Origin: Alphaproteobacteria bacterium | GTDB taxonomy: Bacteria > Pseudomonadota > Alphaproteobacteria > UBA7879 > VGCX01 | DNA length: 40,302 nucleotides | Reading direction: 5' to 3' | Assembly (NCBI GenBank): GCA_016869935.1 | Contig: VGCX01000003.1 | Location: forward strand, 1-40,302 | Shown here: in pieces, positions 29,307 to 38,619 of the stretch | Position numbering within the stretch: the stretch's first letter is position 1 | How the letters are laid out: every line of letters starts with the position of its first letter | Position numbers and translations under genes: made by a program | Notes under the pieces: model-generated | The model's input: the letters and a program-made list of their open reading frames with translations, nothing else | Told to the model about the DNA's origin: nothing | Databases searched by the model: none

Positions 29307-31095
29307 CTTTCTGACTCTGCTTAGTCCAAAGATTGTAATAAGATCCTTTTTTCTTCAAAAGATCTGCATGTGTTCCTTTTTCTATAATCTCCCCGTGTTC
29401 AAGAACGATAATTTGATCCGCATCAACAATTGTTGAAAGACGATGAGCAATAACAAGCGTGGTATGATTTTTTGAAATTTTATTCAGGTTTTCTTGTATT
29501 TCTTTTTCTGTGTGGGTGTCCAAAGAAGAGGTTGCTTCATCGAGCAAAAATATTTTTGGATTTTTCAAAAGGGTACGGGCGATTGCAACGCGTTGCTTTT
29601 CCCCGCCTGATAATTTTAATCCTCTTTCTCCAACGATCGTATCATATCCCTGGGGAAGTTTTTTCTTAATGAAGGTACTTAAATTTGCAGCTTGTGCAGA
29701 TCGTTCAACTTCTTCTTTCGAGGCTGTTGGCTTACCGTAAAGGATATTATAGAAAATACTTTCGTTAAATAAAACAACGTCTTGAGGAACAACACCTATG
29801 GTTGCTTGCAAACTTTTTTGGGTCAATTTTTTAATGTTTTTTCCATCCAAAAGAATTTCACCCTCATTAACATCATAAAAACGGTAGAGCAATCTTGCAA
29901 TGGTTGATTTTCCAGAACCACTCGGCCCAACAATTGCAACTTTCTTTCCAGCAGGGACTGTAAAAGAAACATTCTTTAAAATCTGTCGATCTGGATTGTA
30001 GGAAAAAGAAACATTACTGAAAACAATCTCGCCTTCTTGAATAGTGCAAGGACATGCATCTGGAGCATCTTGAATTTCAATAGGCACATCCATCAATCCA
30101 AACAAATTTTCCATTTCAACAAGAGATCTTTTGATTTCACGATAAGCAAACCCTAAAATCATCAGAGGCTGAAATAACTGAATAAGATAAGTATTTAATA
30201 AAACAAAATCCCCCAAAGTTAATTGATGCTGTGTTACCTGATATCCAGAAATAAGCATGGTTACAATAAGCGAAATTGAAATAATAATGCCTTGTCCTGC
30301 ATTTAAAATAGAAAGACCTATTTTATTTTTCACAGCCGCTTCTTCGTAAAATTTTTGCGCTTTGTTGAATCGATCATATTCATGGGTTTCGTTACCAAAA
30401 TACTTAACCGTTTCATAGTTAATAAGACTTTCAATAGAACGGTCATTGCTTTCATTATCAGCCTCGTTCATGTGTCTTAAAAACTTGGCACGCCACTGGG
30501 TGATTTTTAGAGTGTAATAAATATAAAGGACCATAGATAGGGCTATAATCACGCAAAGAAACCAGCCATAAAAATAAAAAACTGTCCCAATGACCAAAAG
30601 AATTTCTAAGGCCGTTGGAATTAAACTAAAGGTTGAAAATCTAAAAAAAGTTTCAATAGCTTTTGTTCCTCGCTCTAAAGCCCGGGTCACGCTTCCTGTT
30701 TGACGATCCAAATGAAATCGAAGACTGAGCGAATGAAGGTGGGAAAAAACTTTTAGAGCTATATGACGAATGGCTTGATGTTCTACGCGTGCAAAAAGGC
30801 TTTCTTTGATTTCCAAAAAACTAACCGATAGTCCCCGTGATAACCCATAGGCAACTAGAAAAAATACAGGAACAGAGAGCGCCTGGAGATGCCCCTCATC
30901 AAAAACATCAACGGCTTTTTTGTAAAAAAATGGAACCCAAACAGCAATAATTTTAGAGAGCAAAACAGCACAGATTGATAAAATAACCCTAGCTTTTATA
31001 GAAAAATTTTTTTCTGGCCAAAGATACGGGAACAAAAAGCTAATAACCTTTGGCTTGGGCGTCTCTGTGTAAGAATGGGTGCCAAGATTTTGCAT
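29275..31095 (-). CDS. ABC transporter permease/ATPase, Atm1-like half transporter
   Basis: 606 aa; VAIVGPSGSGKSTIARLLYRFYD, LSGGEKQRVAIARTLLKNPKIFLLDEATSSLD; Atm1-type N-terminus. Confidence 0.9.
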   Translation of the reverse strand: MQNLGTHSYTETPKPKVISFLFPYLWPEKNFSIKARVILSICAVLLSKIIAVWVPFFYKKAVDVFDEGHLQALSVPVFFLVAYGLSRGLSVSFLEIKESLFARVEHQAIRHIALKVFSHLHSLSLRFHLDRQTGSVTRALERGTKAIETFFRFSTFSLIPTALEILLVIGTVFYFYGWFLCVIIALSMVLYIYYTLKITQWRAKFLRHMNEADNESNDRSIESLINYETVKYFGNETHEYDRFNKAQKFYEEAAVKNKIGLSILNAGQGIIISISLIVTMLISGYQVTQHQLTLGDFVLLNTYLIQLFQPLMILGFAYREIKRSLVEMENLFGLMDVPIEIQDAPDACPCTIQEGEIVFSNVSFSYNPDRQILKNVSFTVPAGKKVAIVGPSGSGKSTIARLLYRFYDVNEGEILLDGKNIKKLTQKSLQATIGVVPQDVVLFNESIFYNILYGKPTASKEEVERSAQAANLSTFIKKKLPQGYDTIVGERGLKLSGGEKQRVAIARTLLKNPKIFLLDEATSSLDTHTEKEIQENLNKISKNHTTLVIAHRLSTIVDADQIIVLEHGEIIEKGTHADLLKKKGSYYNLWTKQSQKDESYQNASSK

Positions 31096-31680
31096 TTATG
31101 AGGTCACTTGCTTTTTAAAGTGTCGATGACAAAGGGAAACATACCGATCATTTCCCCCAATTTCCACTTGAGCCCCAACAGTAACCATAACACCATTACC
31201 ATCAATGCGCGCGTTCATAGTTGCTTTGCGCCCACAATGACAAATCGTTTTAATTTCACAAAGCTCTTCTGCGTGAGATAAAAGATACTTGCTTCCCTCA
31301 AACGGCTCGCCTAAAAAATCTGTTCGAAGGCCGTACGTTAAAACAGGAAGCCCTAAAAAATCTGCAATATCGCTTAGTTGGTGAACATGTTTTTTGGTTA
31401 AAAAATGCGCCTCGTCAACGAGAACACACTTAATACGATGATCCGGTTCCTTTAATTTTTTTTCTACAAAACCATAAAAATCAAAGTCTTTATGAAAGGG
31501 AATTGCTGGAGCTTTAAGGCCGATTCGAGAGACAATATGGTTTTTTTCATACCGATCATCAAAAGAAGGAGTAAAAAGAAGGGTTTCCATTCCCCGTTCA
31601 CGATAATTATATTCTGACTGCAGCAAGGTTGTTGTTTTGCCCGCATTCATTGCAGAATAATAAAAATAAAGCTTTGCCAA
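31096..31680 (-). CDS. tdk: Thymidine kinase
   Basis: MAKLYFYYSAMNAGKTTTLLQSEYNYRERG; VLVDEAHFL; CHCGRKATMNAR. Confidence 0.95.
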   Translation of the reverse strand: MAKLYFYYSAMNAGKTTTLLQSEYNYRERGMETLLFTPSFDDRYEKNHIVSRIGLKAPAIPFHKDFDFYGFVEKKLKEPDHRIKCVLVDEAHFLTKKHVHQLSDIADFLGLPVLTYGLRTDFLGEPFEGSKYLLSHAEELCEIKTICHCGRKATMNARIDGNGVMVTVGAQVEIGGNDRYVSLCHRHFKKQVTS

Positions 31681-31845
31681 GGCCTATGCTCCTTTGTCTG
31701 TTTCGTTCTTTTTATGTCACAAGGGTATAAAAAAGGCAATCATTAGAAAAAAAATTCCTTACAAATTCTGCATATTTATAGAGGACTTTCTGTACAAGTG
31801 ATGCTATCCTCTTTGTTTCTTAAAATGTAATAAAGAGTTTAAGAG

Positions 31846-32841
31846 ATGAAAGATATTCATGTTACGGTGCTTACGAATGCAATTGTTGATATTCTTGCCC
31901 ATGTTGAAGATAAATTTTTAGAGAATCTTGGTCTTCAAAAAGGGGGGTATAAGATTATTTCTCAAATGGAAATGGAAGATCTTTATGCAAAAATCCCCCC
32001 CGCCACAGAGCAATCTGGAGGGTCTCTTGCAAATACAGCAGCAGTTCTAAGTCTTTTGGGCGCTAAAACTTGTTGCCTTGCAAAGATAACGAATGATGCG
32101 TTTGGGAAAATCTTTATGCATGATATGAAAGCAGGAGGTGTTCTTTTTCCCATTCCCCCAGCAGAGTCTTTAGAGGCAACTGGACGAAGTATTATTTTAA
32201 TCGACGAAAAGGGGGACAGGTGCATGAATACAAACCTCGGATCTTCCGTTAATATTAATCCTGAAGATTTATGCCTTGAAAGTATAAAAAAATCACACAT
32301 ATTATGTGTAGAAGGATATTTTTGGTCTGATGAGAGAACAAAAAAATCGGCCCACAAGGCGATTGAAGTCGCAAAGCAAGCCGAAACTAAAATTGCCTTT
32401 GGGTTATCTGCAGAGTGGTGTGTGAAAACCTTTAGAGAGGAATTTTTGTCGCTCATTGAAGAATCTGTTGATATCCTTTTAGGAAATGAACTGGAATATT
32501 TGGCTTTATTTAACAAATCCTTAGAGGATACAATTCATCATTTGACAAAAATGAATGTGTTGTCTGTAATAACACGAGGATCTGAGGGATCTGTTATTGT
32601 AAAAGGCCAAGAAGTTTTTTATATTCCATCCATTACTCCCAAGAACTTTGTTGATGCAACGGGAGCTGGGGATACGTACGCCAGTGGATTTTTATATGGA
32701 CTAACCCAAGGGTTATCTTTGGAAGAGTCTGCTAAATTTGGAGCGCTTGTCGCTTCAATAACGATTGCTCAAATAGGCGCGCGACCAGAACTATCAACGA
32801 TTAGGAAAACACTTAAAGAAGCAGGTTATGAAATTGAATAG
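31846..32841 (+). CDS. PfkB-family carbohydrate kinase, adenosine kinase-like
   Basis: PATEQSGGSLANTAAVLSLLGA; NFVDATGAGDTYASGFLYGL. Confidence 0.9.
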   Translation: MKDIHVTVLTNAIVDILAHVEDKFLENLGLQKGGYKIISQMEMEDLYAKIPPATEQSGGSLANTAAVLSLLGAKTCCLAKITNDAFGKIFMHDMKAGGVLFPIPPAESLEATGRSIILIDEKGDRCMNTNLGSSVNINPEDLCLESIKKSHILCVEGYFWSDERTKKSAHKAIEVAKQAETKIAFGLSAEWCVKTFREEFLSLIEESVDILLGNELEYLALFNKSLEDTIHHLTKMNVLSVITRGSEGSVIVKGQEVFYIPSITPKNFVDATGAGDTYASGFLYGLTQGLSLEESAKFGALVASITIAQIGARPELSTIRKTLKEAGYEIE

Positions 32842-34648
32842 AGACATTAGAAATTTAGCAATCATTGCGCACGTTGACCATGGAAAAACAACCCTTGTTG
32901 ATGTTTTATTAAGGCAAAGTGGTATTTTTAGAGCCAACGAGCATGTTGCAGAACGTGTTATGGATTCGAATGATTTGGAAAAAGAGCGGGGCATTACGAT
33001 TCTCTCTAAGTGTACATCCATTGACTGGGGCCAGTATCATTTTAATATTGTGGATACTCCTGGACACGCAGATTTCGGTGGGGAAGTTGAGCGAATTCTT
33101 GGGATGGTTGATGGGGTTGTTCTTTTGGTTGATGCCTCTGAAGGACCTATGCCACAAACGAAATTCGTTTTGACAAAAGCCTTAGAACAAGGACTCAATC
33201 CTGTTGTTGTGATCAACAAAGTTGATAAACCCGATGCAAGACCTGATGAGGTTTTAAACGAAGTATTTGATCTGTTTGTTGCCCTTAAAGCGTCCGATGA
33301 ACAATTAGATTTCCCAACAATTTATTCTTCTTCTAAAGAAGGGTGGGCTGTTCATGATTTAGGGGATGAAAGAAAAAACATGGATCCTTTGTGTGAAGCA
33401 ATTGTTAAAAGAATTAGTGCTCCCAAAGTTGATCCAACCAAACCTTTTTCCATGCTTGGTACAACCTTAGATTATGATAACTTTGTAGGAAGAACGCTTA
33501 CAGGTCTTATTGTAACAGGTACAGTAAAGGTAAACGATTCTGTAAAAGTTCTAACCCCTGAGGGAACCCTTAGAGAAACAGGAAAAATATCAAAACTCTT
33601 TGCTTTTAAGGGCATTCAACGTGTTTCGATTGATACGGCAACAGCAGGGGACATTGTTATGATTGCAGGATTGCCAAACGCAACAGTTGCCGATACTATT
33701 TGTGCGACCGACGTTCAGCATCCTTTGAAATCTGTCCCGATTGATCCTCCAACAATTGCGATGACTTTTTCCGTTAACGACTCACCTCTTGCAGGGCGTG
33801 AAGGGGAAAAATTAACCTCTAGAATGATCAGAGAAAGACTCTTCCATGAAGGTGAAATCAATGTGTCTATTTCTGTAAAAGAAACGGAAAATAAAGATGC
33901 CTTTGAAGTTTCAGGAAGAGGAGAGCTTCAACTCGGTATTCTTATTGAAAATATGCGTCGTGAAGGATTTGAACTTTCCATCAGCCGCCCTCGGGTCCTT
34001 TTTCAAAAAGATAGCTCTGGGAAGCTTCTAGAACCTATCGAAGAACTTATGGTAGATGTTGATGAACCTTATGTTGGAATTGTGATTGAAAAAATTGGCC
34101 TTCGCAAAGGTGAAATGCTTGATATGCATAACATTGATGGGAACAAAGTGCGCGTAAAATTTTTAGTCCCTGCGCGGGGGTTAATTGGATATCGAAATGA
34201 ATTTTTAACGGATACGCGTGGCACAGGGATCATGAACAAATCCTTTCATGGATACGCCCCCTTTAAAGGGGATATCACAGGACGCCATAACGGTGTATTG
34301 ATTTCTCTGGAGCAAGGAGAAGCTGTTGCTTACGCTTTATGGTACATAGAAGAGCGCGGCGTTCTTTTCGTATCACCAGGTGAAATGTTATACCAAGGGA
34401 TGATTATAGGGGAAAACTCTCGGCCTCAGGATTTAGAAGTGAATGCTTTGAAAGAGAAAAAACTTTCAAACGTCCGTGCCTCAGGTAAAGATGATGCTAT
34501 TCGGTTAACGCCCCCTCGGCAATTCACTTTAGAGCAGGCTTTATCTTATATTAATGATGAGGAACTTGTGGAAGTAACGCCTAAGAATATACGGTTACGA
34601 AAAGTTTATTTAGATTCTAATGATCGCAAACGGTTTAAAAAATCATAA
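32828..34648 (+). CDS. typA: Ribosome-associated translational GTPase TypA/BipA
   Basis: IAHVDHGKTTLVDVLLRQSG; DTPGHADFGGEVERIL; SGRGELQLGILIENMRREGFELSISRP. Confidence 0.97.
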   Translation: MKLNRDIRNLAIIAHVDHGKTTLVDVLLRQSGIFRANEHVAERVMDSNDLEKERGITILSKCTSIDWGQYHFNIVDTPGHADFGGEVERILGMVDGVVLLVDASEGPMPQTKFVLTKALEQGLNPVVVINKVDKPDARPDEVLNEVFDLFVALKASDEQLDFPTIYSSSKEGWAVHDLGDERKNMDPLCEAIVKRISAPKVDPTKPFSMLGTTLDYDNFVGRTLTGLIVTGTVKVNDSVKVLTPEGTLRETGKISKLFAFKGIQRVSIDTATAGDIVMIAGLPNATVADTICATDVQHPLKSVPIDPPTIAMTFSVNDSPLAGREGEKLTSRMIRERLFHEGEINVSISVKETENKDAFEVSGRGELQLGILIENMRREGFELSISRPRVLFQKDSSGKLLEPIEELMVDVDEPYVGIVIEKIGLRKGEMLDMHNIDGNKVRVKFLVPARGLIGYRNEFLTDTRGTGIMNKSFHGYAPFKGDITGRHNGVLISLEQGEAVAYALWYIEERGVLFVSPGEMLYQGMIIGENSRPQDLEVNALKEKKLSNVRASGKDDAIRLTPPRQFTLEQALSYINDEELVEVTPKNIRLRKVYLDSNDRKRFKKS

Positions 34649-34656
34649 CGTATAGA

Positions 34657-35934
34657 ATGCCCCTTTGGTTACAAGACATAAAAAGAACATATTTTAGCCC
34701 TCGTATTTTAGGGATTGGTTTTTTTGCCTTTCCCTACGGCATGATGTTCTTTTTGGCTGTATCAACACCCCAAGTCTGGCTTAAAGATATTGGGGCTACC
34801 AATACAGACATTGGTCTCTTTGCAATTGCCAGTTTTCCCTACATGCTCAAATTCCTTTGGGCACCGATGGTTGATCTGATTAAAATTCCCTATCTTTCAA
34901 AACGCCTTGGCCACCGTCGTAGTTGGCTATTAGTTATTCATATCTCGTTAATGATTGGTCTTTTATTAATGGGATTTTCAAACCCTACCCCTTGCCATTT
35001 AAGATGGACGGCCATTGTTGCCCTATCGTTGGCTTGTTTAGCAGCAACCCAAGATATTATTGTGGATGCTTACCGTATTGAAATTCTAAGCACCAAAGAA
35101 TCCGTTCCAGGAATCGGGATGTTGATTTTTGGATATCGTTTAGGATCCATTACAGCAAAAGCTGGGACTCTTTATCTTGCCCATTATTTTTCATGGCCCC
35201 TTGCTTATAGCGTCATGGCTCTTTTAATCATTGTTGGTATTATTGCCGTTTTCTTCAATCCAGAACCCGAAGAACGCCCAAAGCCAGAGCGCATTATTTA
35301 TCACACAGTCGTCAGACCCTTTACGGAATTTGTAACCCGCTCCCCCCTTTGGTGTATTCCCGTCCTATTCATTCTTCTTTATCGTTTAGCAGATGCTATG
35401 ATCAACAATATGGCAAATTCTTTTTATATAGAAATTGGATTTACAAAAGCAGAAATTGCAACGGTTACCAACGTTTTCGGTGTCTTTGCAAGTGTTGTTG
35501 GGGGATTTTTAGGGGCAGCGCTTGTTCGCCGACTAGATGTCTTTAGGGGTGTTTTAGTCTGTGGCATCCTCCACACAGTTTCCAACTGTATGTTTATAGT
35601 TTTAGCTTATACAGGAAATGATATTACGATACTTTATACAGCAATTGCCGTTGAAAATATTACAGGCGGAATGAGTACTGCTGCCTTTTTTGTTTACCTT
35701 ACAAGGCTCTGTCATATGTCTCATGCAGTGACTCAATTTGCCCTTTTCACCTCTATTTGGTCTGCCCAGTCCTTTATTGCAAGTATTAGTGGATGGATTG
35801 TCGATCAGTTAAAGGGGGATTGGCCTTTATTCTTTTTAATCACTATTGGTGTTGCTTTGCCGGGAATGGTTTTAATTCCCTTTTTAAAGAAATTTCCTTT
35901 TGGAAATCGGGGAGAATTAGAGTCTGTTGGATAG
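34657..35934 (+). CDS. AmpG-like MFS transporter
   Basis: 425 aa polytopic; GFFAFPYGMMFFLAVSTPQVWLKDIGATNTDIGLFAIASFPYMLKFLWAPMVD; AATQDIIVDAYRIEIL. Confidence 0.88.
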   Translation: MPLWLQDIKRTYFSPRILGIGFFAFPYGMMFFLAVSTPQVWLKDIGATNTDIGLFAIASFPYMLKFLWAPMVDLIKIPYLSKRLGHRRSWLLVIHISLMIGLLLMGFSNPTPCHLRWTAIVALSLACLAATQDIIVDAYRIEILSTKESVPGIGMLIFGYRLGSITAKAGTLYLAHYFSWPLAYSVMALLIIVGIIAVFFNPEPEERPKPERIIYHTVVRPFTEFVTRSPLWCIPVLFILLYRLADAMINNMANSFYIEIGFTKAEIATVTNVFGVFASVVGGFLGAALVRRLDVFRGVLVCGILHTVSNCMFIVLAYTGNDITILYTAIAVENITGGMSTAAFFVYLTRLCHMSHAVTQFALFTSIWSAQSFIASISGWIVDQLKGDWPLFFLITIGVALPGMVLIPFLKKFPFGNRGELESVG

Positions 35935-35989
35935 AAAATTTTTTCTAGATGTTTTTTCATTTTAATTGGCAAAAAACTTTCAAGAAGGG

Positions 35990-36017
35990 TTGACTGTAAA
36001 AATTTGAAAACTATATT
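35990..36017 (+). promoter_or_regulatory. Putative sigma70 promoter for ankyrin gene
   Basis: TTGACT (35990-35995), 16-nt spacer, TATATT (36012-36017), 36 nt before the GTG start. Confidence 0.55.
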
Positions 36018-36053
36018 TAAGATAGTTTCTATTTTTAATGGGATAACAAAACT

Positions 36054-36872
36054 GTGCGTTACTTATATTTGATACTTATAATTATCACTAATGCATCTTG
36101 CTCTCATGTCAAACAATCTGACAAGGCACTTTTAAAGCATTTACAGAATTTTAATCCTGAGGGTATTAAAAAAGAACTATCTAGAGACATTCATCCAGGG
36201 CAAGAAGGTGAATTTTTTCTAACATTTTCTTTTTTTGAGGCTTGCAGCAATGGTGATCTTAATCGCGTAAAAGAGCTTCTAGAGGCTGGATCAAATATTC
36301 ACTCTGTTACAGCACTAGGAAAAACGGCCCTTCATTTAGCCTGCGAATCAAAAAGATCTTCCACAGAGCTTGTCAAATTTTTAATTAATCATGGATTAGA
36401 TATTAACGGAAACTTTAAAACACATTTAAAAATAGAAAAATTTTGCTGGAGCCCTCTCATGATTGCATGCGTACATAGAAATGTAGATATTGCTAGGGTC
36501 TTAATAGAAAAAGGCGCAATGATCGACGAAAAAGATGCTGGAGGAGATACACCTCTATTGAAAGCAAGCTTCTATGGATCCGTTAAAATTGTAGAGGAGC
36601 TCTTAAAAAATGGTGCTAACATTAAAGCAATCAATAACGAAGGGAATACAGCCTTACACGAAGCCTTTTTGGGATATATGACTAAAAACACCCTTTTCTC
36701 TTCATCTAAAGATTCTTATACCGAAGAAGACTTTGAAGAAATTATGAATCTTTTAAACCATTATGGTATTGATTTCTATGCACGAAACAATCAAGGGAAA
36801 ACAATTCAAGATCTAATACAAGATTTCAAAACTAACGTCGCCCAAACAGGCGCTCTAAATCCTGCAATTTAA
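36054..36872 (+). CDS. Ankyrin-repeat protein with N-terminal signal/lipoprotein peptide
   Basis: 272 aa, GTG start; MRYLYLILIIITNASCSHVKQSDK; about five ANK repeats, e.g. WSPLMIACVHRNVDIARVLIEKGAMIDEKDAGG, DTPLLKASFYGSVKIVEELLKNGANIKAINNEG. Confidence 0.88.
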   Translation: MRYLYLILIIITNASCSHVKQSDKALLKHLQNFNPEGIKKELSRDIHPGQEGEFFLTFSFFEACSNGDLNRVKELLEAGSNIHSVTALGKTALHLACESKRSSTELVKFLINHGLDINGNFKTHLKIEKFCWSPLMIACVHRNVDIARVLIEKGAMIDEKDAGGDTPLLKASFYGSVKIVEELLKNGANIKAINNEGNTALHEAFLGYMTKNTLFSSSKDSYTEEDFEEIMNLLNHYGIDFYARNNQGKTIQDLIQDFKTNVAQTGALNPAI

Positions 36873-38619
36873 GTTCCACATAGGTTGGGCGACCATGGTT
36901 ACATTGACCCGAACTGTTCACCTTTTCCATTTGACGTAGCAAATCATTCATTTCTTGGATCGTCATTTTTCGACCAGAACGGATACTTCCATGGCACGCC
37001 ATCGTTGAACACACTTCTTCTATTTTTTCCTTTAACGAAAAAGCATTTCCCCATTCTTCAATTTCTTGCGCAAGGTCTTTAAGGAGCGTTTCCGCTGACA
37101 CATTCTTTAAAAGCAGGGGTACCTCTCGAACTAAAATCGCATCATTCCCAAAGGCTTCGATAACAAGGCCAAAATCTTCAAATTCTTCAGCGCGACTTAA
37201 AAGGGCCGCACGATCTTTCTCAGCCATCGTTACAACTTCGGGTATGAGTAGCAACTGACGGGGAATACCGTTGTTTAAATTTTCTTTAAGCTTTTCATAA
37301 ACCAATCGTTCATGGGCTGCATGTTGATCGATCACCACAATACCATCTTCTGTTTGAGAAACGATAAAAGTCTCATGAATCTGGGCACAAGCTGCCCCTA
37401 AGGGGTATGAAAATTTTTCAATGGTAAAAGAGATTGGCTCTGATTTAACCACTGGTTTTAAATCAAGACCTGGTAATGTCTGTTGGGTATAGGAAGGCCT
37501 AGATTGATTGGGTTGAAACAATGGTTTTCTAGCAACGCTTGGATAGGTTACTGCTTGCGCCATAACGGGGTGAAATGCTTCAACCGTTTCTTGGGTTAAA
37601 GCCGTTGATGACCGATGGCCCATCGTTGACAGGGCTTGACGTAAAGCACTGACCAAAAGACCACGGACAAGGCTACTATCTTGAAAGCGCACTTCTATCT
37701 TTGATGGGTGAACATTCATATCAACAACAAGAGGAGGCATCGTCAAAAAAAGACATAAAAGAGGATGACGGTCTCTGGCAAGATAATCTTGATAGGCTGC
37801 ACGCACAGCACCTGTCAAAACCTTGTCTTTAACAGGACGCCCATTAACAAACAAAAATTGCATCTGGGCATTCGCCCGATTAAGAGTTGGAAGACCGATA
37901 AATCCCCGAACAGTAATCCCCCCTTTTTCTAAAAACACGGGAAGGGAATTATCTTTAAATTCTTTTCCAAGAATAGACTGAAGACGATCGAGTTGGCCTG
38001 ACTCATCACTTGAACAAGGCGGCAAATCTAGTACCGTTCGATTTTCCGTTTTTAAAGAGAATCCAATCTGAGGATAAGCCATGGCAAGACGTTGCAGTGC
38101 GTCTTCACTATGCTGCACTTCTGTTGCCGCCATTTTTAAAAACTTTAAACGAGCAGGGGTTGCATAAAACAAATCTCGAACCTCTACCTGCGTTCCAGAT
38201 CTATAGGGGGCTGGCTCTAAAGACCCAACAGCACCCCCTTCTATTTTTAATGCCCATGCTTCTTTTGAGTCTTTTACGCCACTTGTAAGCATAAGACGGC
38301 TAATGGACGCGATTGAAGGAAGGGCTTCTCCGCGGAAACCAAGGGTATGAATATTAAAAAGATTATCGTCATTGAGTTTAGAGGTTGCATGACGTTCAAC
38401 GGAAAGAATCATATCGTCAGGAACCATCCCACACCCATTATCCTTAACGCAGATAAAGCTTTTCCCCCCGTCCCTGACAATTACATCAATTTGTGTCGCT
38501 CCAGCATCGATGGCATTTTCAACCATTTCCTTAACAACAGAAGCTGGTCTTTCAACAACTTCTCCTGCTGCAATTTGATTCACAAGATGAGAAGGAAGAC
38601 GACGAATCTTTAAAGACAT
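36832..38619 (-). CDS. mutL: DNA mismatch repair protein MutL (endonuclease-type motif present)
   Basis: IRRLPSHLVNQIAAGEVVERPASVVKEMVENAIDAGA; C-terminal DQHAAHERLVYE and CNHGRP. Confidence 0.96.
   Translation of the reverse strand: MSLKIRRLPSHLVNQIAAGEVVERPASVVKEMVENAIDAGATQIDVIVRDGGKSFICVKDNGCGMVPDDMILSVERHATSKLNDDNLFNIHTLGFRGEALPSIASISRLMLTSGVKDSKEAWALKIEGGAVGSLEPAPYRSGTQVEVRDLFYATPARLKFLKMAATEVQHSEDALQRLAMAYPQIGFSLKTENRTVLDLPPCSSDESGQLDRLQSILGKEFKDNSLPVFLEKGGITVRGFIGLPTLNRANAQMQFLFVNGRPVKDKVLTGAVRAAYQDYLARDRHPLLCLFLTMPPLVVDMNVHPSKIEVRFQDSSLVRGLLVSALRQALSTMGHRSSTALTQETVEAFHPVMAQAVTYPSVARKPLFQPNQSRPSYTQQTLPGLDLKPVVKSEPISFTIEKFSYPLGAACAQIHETFIVSQTEDGIVVIDQHAAHERLVYEKLKENLNNGIPRQLLLIPEVVTMAEKDRAALLSRAEEFEDFGLVIEAFGNDAILVREVPLLLKNVSAETLLKDLAQEIEEWGNAFSLKEKIEEVCSTMACHGSIRSGRKMTIQEMNDLLRQMEKVNSSGQCNHGRPTYVELKLQDLERLFGRR

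Noticed and set aside
31983-32516. 177-aa minus ORF antisense to the adenosine kinase-like gene
   Set aside because: Opposite-strand shadow of a conserved PfkB protein; no motif recognised and no separate supporting RBS or promoter noted.
35935-35960. TAGAAAATTTTTTCTA near the AmpG-like gene stop as terminator
   Set aside because: A/T-only stem with almost no loop; not convincing as an intrinsic terminator.
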